Part shown: in pieces, positions 4,719 through 8,222 of the stretch | How positions within the stretch are numbered: position 1 is the first letter of the stretch | Layout of the letters: the number at the start of each line of letters is the position of its first letter | Made by a program: the position numbers and the translations under genes | Source of the DNA: Chloroflexota bacterium | GTDB lineage: Bacteria; Chloroflexota; Limnocylindria; Limnocylindrales; CSP1-4 | Direction: 5' to 3' | DNA: 8,222 nt | Assembly (NCBI GenBank): GCA_021812735.1 | Contig: JAKAMV010000413.1 | Coordinates: forward strand, 1-8,222 | Notes under the pieces: generated by a model | What the model saw: the letters and a program-made list of their open reading frames with translations, nothing else | Told to the model about the DNA's origin: nothing | The model's database searches: none

Positions 4719-5864
4719 GTGTCACGATCCATCCATCGCACCGCAGCCCGCCGTAGCCCCGGGAGCCCCCGCCTGGAGCGCGCCCTGGTGCTGCCCGTGC
4801 TGGGCGCGCTCCTCGCCGCGGCGTGCGCATCGCCGGCGGCGTCCCCGACCGGGGCTGAGCCGGGGTCGCCCGCCCCGCCGTCGGTCGGCCCGTCGGAGGG
4901 CACGCCGAGCGGGTCGCCGGTAGCCGGGTCGGGCGGATCGGGCGCCCTCAGCCACCTGACCGTCGGGCTCGGCTACATCCCGAGCGTGCAGTTCGCGCAG
5001 TTCTACCTTGCGCAGCAGGCGGGGTACTACCGAGACGCCGGCGTCGACGTCGCGTTCGAGAACAAGATCGACCCCGACCTGATCGTGCTGGTCGGCCAAG
5101 GCGCGCTCGACGCCGGGATCGCCGACGGCACGAGCGTGATCCCCGCCGTCAGCCAGGGGATTCCGATCCGCTACATCGCCACGATCTATGGCACGTTTCC
5201 CAACATCGTCTTCGCGAAGGCGAACTCCGGGATCACGAACGCGGCCGACCTGAAGGGCAAGCGGATCGGCACGCCCTGCAAGTGCGGCAGCTCCTGGATC
5301 ATGCTGCAGGCGCTGCTGCACTCGGCGGGGCTCTCTACGGGCGACGTCCAGGTGGTCGAGTACCCGGACTTCAGCCAGGAGGCAGCGGTGGCCCGTGGGG
5401 CGGTGGACGCGGCGACAGGGTATGCGAACAACGAGCCGCTGCAGCTGCAGTCACAGGGTCAGCCCGTGACCGTGCTGCACGTCGACCAGAGCGTGCCGCT
5501 CCCCGGCCCGGGGCTCATCGCGAGCACGGCGACCATCGCCGCGAAGGGCCCGGCGCTGAAGGCGTTCGTGGCCGCCACCCTGCGAGCGATGCGCGAGATC
5601 GCGGCGAACCCGCAGTCGGGGTTCGATGCGGCGGTCAAGGTGGTGCCCGAGCTCGCATCGCAGCGGGCGCTCCAGATGGCGATCCTGCAGGCGACGATCG
5701 CGACATGGCGCAGTCCGTACGGGGCCGCGCACGGGCTGGGGGCGATCGATCCGGCTGCCTGGCAGGCGTCGCTCACGTTCATGTCGTCGCTGCCGGAGCA
5801 TCTGGTCGCCAGGCCGCTGACGGTCGACCAGCTGATCGACCCGAGCCTCCTGCCGGCTAGTTGA
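4719..5864 (+). CDS. ribY: Flavin ABC transporter substrate-binding lipoprotein (RibY-type)
   Basis: A 381-residue exported protein. A positively charged N-terminus (RSIHRTAARRS...R) and hydrophobic stretch ALVLPVLGALLAAA (22-35) end at Cys36 (LLAAAC), a lipobox-like site, so it is probably membrane-anchored by lipid. Residues 37-76 are a Ser/Pro/Gly linker. The NMT1/THI5-like periplasmic-binding domain follows: LTVGLGYIPSVQFAQFYLAQQAGYY (80-104), ALDAGIADG (129-137), GIPIRYIATIYG (147-158) and LKGKRIGTPCKCGSSW (178-193). This family binds thiamine pyrimidines, riboflavin, nitrate or sulfonates. The FMN riboswitch makes riboflavin or a flavin the best guess, as in RibY. The loop that often reads GxPGxFGxS in relatives holds two cysteines here (187 and 189). 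It is the last gene of the operon; 22 bp separate it from the permease. It converges on folD with no clear terminator. Confidence 0.88.
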   Translation: MSRSIHRTAARRSPGSPRLERALVLPVLGALLAAACASPAASPTGAEPGSPAPPSVGPSEGTPSGSPVAGSGGSGALSHLTVGLGYIPSVQFAQFYLAQQAGYYRDAGVDVAFENKIDPDLIVLVGQGALDAGIADGTSVIPAVSQGIPIRYIATIYGTFPNIVFAKANSGITNAADLKGKRIGTPCKCGSSWIMLQALLHSAGLSTGDVQVVEYPDFSQEAAVARGAVDAATGYANNEPLQLQSQGQPVTVLHVDQSVPLPGPGLIASTATIAAKGPALKAFVAATLRAMREIAANPQSGFDAAVKVVPELASQRALQMAILQATIATWRSPYGAAHGLGAIDPAAWQASLTFMSSLPEHLVARPLTVDQLIDPSLLPAS

Positions 5865-5889
5865 ACCGGGTCAGTCGGAAGGCGGCGGG

Positions 5890-6798
5890 TCAGGGCGTCG
5901 CCGCACGCCGCGACGCGCGTGCCTGGACCTCCGCGGCCCGGATCACGTGCTGCATCAGGACCGCGTTCGTCACCGGGCCGACGCCTCCCGGAACCGGCGT
6001 GATCGCCGCGGCAACGCGCGCCGCGCTCTCAGATTCGACGTCGCCGACGATCCGACCGTCGATCACGCTCGTGCCGACGTCGACGACGACCGCCCCGGGC
6101 TTGAGCATCTCGCCCGTGACGAGGCCCGGCGCCCCGGCGGCAACCACCAGGACGTCGGCCTGCCGCGTGTGGCTCACCAGCTCACGCGTCCGCCGGTGGC
6201 AGATCGTCACCGTGCAGTGTTCCCGCAGGAGGAGCTGCGCCACCGGCCTACCGACCACGTAGCTGCGCCCCACGATCACGGCGTGCAGCCCCTCGAGCGA
6301 GACGCCCGAGCGCCGCAGGATCTCGAGCGTGGCCTCCGCCGTGGCCGGCGCGAAGCCGCCGTAGCCCAGGGTGACCAACCCGGTGTTGAGCGGCGTAAGA
6401 CCGTCGACATCCTTCGCCGGGTCGAGCGTCTCGGTCACGACACGCGGCGAGAGGCCGCGCGGCAGCGGCTGCTGCACGATGATCCCGGCGACGTGCGGAT
6501 CTGCGTTGAGGCGGCAGAGCTCGGCGCGAACACGGGCGGCCGAGACGCGCCCCTCGACGTGGACCTCGCGGCCCTCCAGCCCGACGCTCGCGCAAGCGCG
6601 GAGGATCTGCTGCAGGTAGCGGGCGAACGGCTCGCTCCGCCCGAGCACGAGGGCGGCCAGTGCGGGCGTGTACCCGTGACGGCCCCGGAATGCTTCGACG
6701 GCGGCCCGCACCTCGGCGCGAAGATCGGCGGCGATCGGCGCACCCGCCAGGAGGCGACCTCTGGCGGGCCGGTCGAGGGCACCGGGATCGGCGAGCAT
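5890..6798 (-). CDS. folD: FolD-like methylene-THF dehydrogenase, catalytic Lys replaced
   Basis: A 302-residue cytosolic enzyme of the FolD family, which oxidises 5,10-methylene-THF with NAD(P)+ and normally also hydrolyses methenyl-THF to 10-formyl-THF. Conserved blocks are Tyr61 in FARYLQQILRAC (59-70), GIIVQQPLP (105-113, Gln109), KDVDG (129-133, Asp132), the Rossmann motif VGRSYVVGRPVA (176-187), AAGAPG (220-225) and PGGVGPVT (270-277). The family's Tyr-xxx-Lys has Ile65 in place of Lys, the residue needed for cyclohydrolase activity. The usual PCTPxG is also altered, to PATAEA (151-156). It may therefore be a dehydrogenase only. Start: ATG at 6798 (GTG two codons earlier is possible); neither has a Shine-Dalgarno. 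It lies 135 bp downstream of the fchA-like gene on the same strand, probably co-transcribed. Its start region has been copied into upstream 21-bp repeats. Confidence 0.9.
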   Translation of the reverse strand: MLADPGALDRPARGRLLAGAPIAADLRAEVRAAVEAFRGRHGYTPALAALVLGRSEPFARYLQQILRACASVGLEGREVHVEGRVSAARVRAELCRLNADPHVAGIIVQQPLPRGLSPRVVTETLDPAKDVDGLTPLNTGLVTLGYGGFAPATAEATLEILRRSGVSLEGLHAVIVGRSYVVGRPVAQLLLREHCTVTICHRRTRELVSHTRQADVLVVAAGAPGLVTGEMLKPGAVVVDVGTSVIDGRIVGDVESESAARVAAAITPVPGGVGPVTNAVLMQHVIRAAEVQARASRRAATP

Positions 6799-6863
6799 CG
6801 TCACGCTGCGGCAGCCCCGGGATCGGCAAACAGCGTCACGCTATCGGCAAACAGCGTCACGCT
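6787..6863. repeat. 21-bp repeats covering the folD start
   Basis: Two identical 21-bp units lie in tandem (6822-6842 and 6843-6863), beginning atcggcaaac on the plus strand. A third unit at 6787-6807 differs at three positions and contains the folD start codons. A ccggg precedes both the 6787 and 6822 units, so the original duplication may have been about 35 bp. On the minus strand the tandem copies read GTG ACG CTG TTT GCC GAT, resembling folD's own GTG ACG ATG CTC GCC GAT, but in a frame that ends at TGA just before folD. A fourth partial match, agcgtcacg, is at 6893-6901. Confidence 0.85.
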
Positions 6864-6933
6864 GTGGCACCCACGCGCGGGCCACCGGTACCAGCGTCAC
6901 GGCCGATGCTCGGGCAGATCGCGGTGCCGCCCA

Positions 6934-7590
6934 TCACGCCGTTTCCGGCTGGCGCAACCGACCGGCGCCGACGTGCTCGCGCGCCCGGGCCACGCGCTCC
7001 TCGATCGAGGTGAGCAGCCGCATTACCTCGTCCGTGGCACGACCGGCGAACAGATCGTCTCCAACGGACGGCAGGTTGACCAGCACGTTGGCCGCCGCAC
7101 CCCGACCGGCGGCCTCGACCAGCAGCGCGGCGACGTGCACGTCGCTCGCGGCGTTCAGGTTGCTCCGCCCCGCCATCGCCTCGACCTCGACGGCCAGGTC
7201 CGCACAGCGGCGCACCACCTCCAGTGGCACGTCGGTGGCATGGCGCGCGGCGGAATGAATGGCCGCACTGCGGACCTCTTGCTGTTCCGCGGTCTCGCGC
7301 GGCAGTTTGAGCGCCGCGGCCAACCCCCGGTACGCCTCGGAGTCGCGGTCCGCGAGGTCGAGGAACGCGGGTGCGGCCTCCGTGGTGTAGGCGAGGGCGC
7401 GACGGTGCGTCGCTTCGTAGGGGGCGTACTTCGGGCGCCCGAGCGATAGGCGAGCGACCATGGCGATCAGGGCGGCGGAGAAGCTCGCGGCGATCGCAGA
7501 GGCCGACCCGCCACCCGGGACCGGTTCGGCCGACGCGAGACGGGAGATGAACTCGCCGATCGAGAGGTCGGCGAAGCGTTCGTTGGTCAT
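6934..7590 (-). CDS. fchA: FchA/FTCD_C-type methenyl-THF cyclohydrolase or formimino-THF cyclodeaminase
   Basis: A 218-residue, mainly alpha-helical cytosolic protein of the cyclodeaminase/cyclohydrolase family. Signatures are the N-terminal LSIGEFISRLAS (9-20), PVPGGGSASA (23-32), the DRDSEAY acidic block (81-87), LPRETAEQQ (96-104), and near the C-terminus NLNAASDVHVAALL (144-157) and AAANVLVNL (165-173). Family members either hydrolyse 5,10-methenyl-THF to 10-formyl-THF (FchA) or release ammonia from 5-formimino-THF (C-terminal domain of FTCD); sequence alone does not separate the two. The ATG at 7590 is chosen because the family begins there; the frame extends 24 codons further. No Shine-Dalgarno is seen, and GACAAT lies seven bases upstream, suggesting a leaderless message. 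It is upstream of folD on the same strand, and a formimidoyltransferase gene lies at the left edge of the window, so both functions are plausible. Confidence 0.9.
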   Translation of the reverse strand: MTNERFADLSIGEFISRLASAEPVPGGGSASAIAASFSAALIAMVARLSLGRPKYAPYEATHRRALAYTTEAAPAFLDLADRDSEAYRGLAAALKLPRETAEQQEVRSAAIHSAARHATDVPLEVVRRCADLAVEVEAMAGRSNLNAASDVHVAALLVEAAGRGAAANVLVNLPSVGDDLFAGRATDEVMRLLTSIEERVARAREHVGAGRLRQPETA

Positions 7591-7597
7591 CGCCCGG

Positions 7598-7603
7598 ATT
7601 GTC
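7598..7603 (-). promoter_or_regulatory. -10-like box (GACAAT), fchA-like gene, possibly leaderless
   Basis: GACAAT on the minus strand matches four of six bases of TATAAT and ends seven bases before the ATG at 7590. The spacer CCGGGCG is not a convincing Shine-Dalgarno. This fits the pattern seen at the acetyltransferase and DedA genes. No -35 is evident. Confidence 0.35.
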
Positions 7604-7750
7604 GCATCCGCGGCCGGTTTCGCGCCCGCCATCGTCGGTACCGGGCCTCCGGCGCAGGTCACCCGGTCGGGGCGCTATCGCTATCAGGCGGCCGCAACGA
7701 GGCCCGGCGAGCCGGCCACGAGGTCACCGGACGCGACCAAGGGTCAGGCT

Positions 7751-7800
7751 GCGCGGGGCGGCGCGGGGCGGGGCGGCGCGGGGCGGGGCGGCGCCAGGCG
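7751..7800 (+). repeat. G-rich 15-bp tandem repeat, possible G-quadruplex
   Basis: Two exact 15-bp copies of gcgcggggcggggcg (7761-7775 and 7776-7790) are flanked by a partial copy (7751-7760) and a decayed one (7791-7800). Five runs of GGGG (7755, 7765, 7770, 7780, 7785) with short spacers satisfy the G-quadruplex pattern on the plus strand. The tract lies between the stop of the 7815-8120 gene and the start of the fchA-like gene. The rest of the 224-bp gap shows nothing recognisable. Confidence 0.8.
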
Positions 7801-7814
7801 GGCGTAGGGCGGCG

Positions 7815-8120
7815 TCAGGCGGCCGGGGCAAGGAGACCGACCGGATCGAGTGTCCGACCGGCCGCGGTGGGCTCGAGCCCCTCGACGATCCACCGCCGAT
7901 CGCGATGCCGGTAGACGAGCGCGAGACGGGCCGCCTCGGTGAGTACCTCGAAACAGGTGCGCGGCCCAAACGCGGCTGGATAGGCCGCCGACTCGTCGCG
8001 GACACGGGTTACCGCCAGCACGTGCAGTTCTTCGCGCGCCAGTCGGATCGCACGCGGGCGACCATCGAACCAATCGCAGCGCACCTGGACCTCGAGCGGG
8101 GAGACGCGGATCATGGACAT
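7815..8120 (-). CDS. Small conserved protein, DUF6504-like, likely SOS-linked
   Basis: A 101-residue soluble protein with no signal peptide or membrane segment, probably beta-rich. It reads MSMIRVSPLEVQVRCDWFDGRPRAI at the start, then AVTRVRDESAAYP (37-49) and GPRTCFEV (52-59), and near the C-terminus RLALVYRHRDRRWIVEGLEP. From memory this resembles the DUF6504 family, small proteins often encoded beside the translesion-synthesis genes imuB and dnaE2 in actinobacteria; I cannot confirm this without a search. The ATG at 8120 is chosen because GGAAGGAG (8128-8135) lies seven bases upstream; a GTG 14 codons earlier gives a non-conserved, Arg-rich extension. A perfect GAAC-N4-GTTC LexA-type box is 62 bp upstream. 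The molecular function is unknown. Confidence 0.75.
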   Translation of the reverse strand: MSMIRVSPLEVQVRCDWFDGRPRAIRLAREELHVLAVTRVRDESAAYPAAFGPRTCFEVLTEAARLALVYRHRDRRWIVEGLEPTAAGRTLDPVGLLAPAA

Positions 8121-8127
8121 CGGTCGG

Positions 8128-8135
8128 CTCCTTCC
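8128..8135 (-). promoter_or_regulatory. Ribosome-binding site fixing the start at 8120
   Basis: GGAAGGAG on the minus strand, seven bases before ATG at 8120. It is the strongest Shine-Dalgarno among the minus-strand genes and rules in the 101-residue form over the longer GTG form. Confidence 0.75.
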
Positions 8136-8182
8136 GGGGCGATTTCGTCTCTCCGTTCCCACAGGGCACGTCGGCGGCGAGA

Positions 8183-8194
8183 GAACATCTGTTC
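8183..8194. promoter_or_regulatory. LexA-binding (SOS) box GAAC-ATCT-GTTC
   Basis: A perfect GAACNNNNGTTC, the core LexA site of Gram-positive bacteria and actinobacteria, embedded in the near-palindrome agaacatctgttct. It lies 62 bp upstream of the small gene at 7815-8120. It could control that gene, a divergent gene beyond the right edge, or both. Confidence 0.75.
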
Positions 8195-8214
8195 TGTTGT
8201 GCCGTATCTAACCA

Positions 8215-8222
8215 GAACAGAT
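8215..8222. promoter_or_regulatory. Probable half of a second LexA box, cut by window edge
   Basis: The window ends in agaacagat, with GAAC at 8215-8218 and AGAT at 8219-8222. The eight bases equal the reverse complement of the right part of the first box, so the next four bases would be expected to be GTTC. It lies 32 bp from the first box, about three helical turns. Confidence 0.45.

Noticed and set aside
2930..4903. 657-codon open frame on the minus strand
   Set aside because: It is antisense to the ATPase and permease genes, which carry complete family motifs. The product is low-complexity and rich in Arg, Asp, Gly and His, as expected from an antisense frame.
2991..5864. Thiamine-precursor (ThiXYZ) identity for the ABC transporter
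   Set aside because: The protein families would allow it, but the leader matches the FMN aptamer block by block and not the TPP aptamer, so a flavin cargo is better supported.
5865..5889. Bidirectional terminator between ribY and folD
   Set aside because: The 25-bp gap contains no stable inverted repeat and no T- or A-run.
6787..6863. CRISPR array
   Set aside because: The repeats are 21 bp and directly adjacent, with no unique spacers of regular length, and one copy is part of a coding start.
5947..7449. 500-codon open frame on the plus strand
   Set aside because: It runs antisense across both folD and the fchA-like gene and through the gap between them; no domain is visible.
8205..8210. 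-10 box between the two LexA half-sites
   Set aside because: TAGATA (minus) or TATCTA (plus) matches the consensus at only three positions, and no -35 can be judged because the window ends.

Overview
The window is a compact, very GC-rich bacterial chromosome segment with eight protein-coding genes, one of them cut by the left edge, packed on both strands. The organism looks like a high-GC Gram-positive-type lineage, either Chloroflexota (Limnocylindria/Ellin6529-like) or a deep actinobacterium. Three things point there: an FMN riboswitch driving a RibXY-type transporter with an NMT1/THI5-like binding protein, a GAAC-N4-GTTC LexA box, and several genes that lack a Shine-Dalgarno but carry a -10-like hexamer immediately before the ATG. 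This placement is an inference; no rRNA or other marker gene is present.

Layout, left to right. (1) On the minus strand, the N-terminal 73 codons of a glutamate formimidoyltransferase (1-220), then a GNAT-like acetyltransferase with an unusual NPF-repeat insert (351-1190). (2) Divergent from it, a DedA/VTT membrane protein (1247-1906), which converges on a histidine (RHG) phosphatase (1913-2650, minus). (3) A plus-strand riboflavin uptake operon: FMN riboswitch (2748-2903), a Shine-Dalgarno-sequestering hairpin, an ABC ATPase that apparently starts at CTG (2991-3872), a permease overlapping it by four bases (3869-4696), and a lipoprotein substrate-binding protein (4719-5864). (4) Converging on it from the right, on the minus strand, a one-carbon/folate pair: an fchA/FTCD_C-type cyclohydrolase-cyclodeaminase (6934-7590) followed by folD (5890-6798). 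(5) A G-rich tandem repeat. (6) A small conserved protein resembling DUF6504 (7815-8120, minus), preceded by a perfect LexA-type box and the visible half of a second one at the right edge.

How the genes fit together. The ABC operon should import riboflavin or a flavin precursor and be shut off when FMN is plentiful. The folate genes form a plausible functional set. The FolD here has isoleucine where the family has the catalytic lysine of the cyclohydrolase reaction, while its other key residues are kept. The upstream FTCD_C/FchA-like protein could supply the missing activity, so methylene-THF dehydrogenase and methenyl-THF cyclohydrolase would be split between two proteins. The formimidoyltransferase at the left edge can feed the same folate pool. 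The most interesting items are this FolD/FchA division of labour, the CTG start under riboswitch control, the SOS-boxed small protein, the set of candidate leaderless promoters, and a 21-bp repeat that created extra copies of the folD start region.
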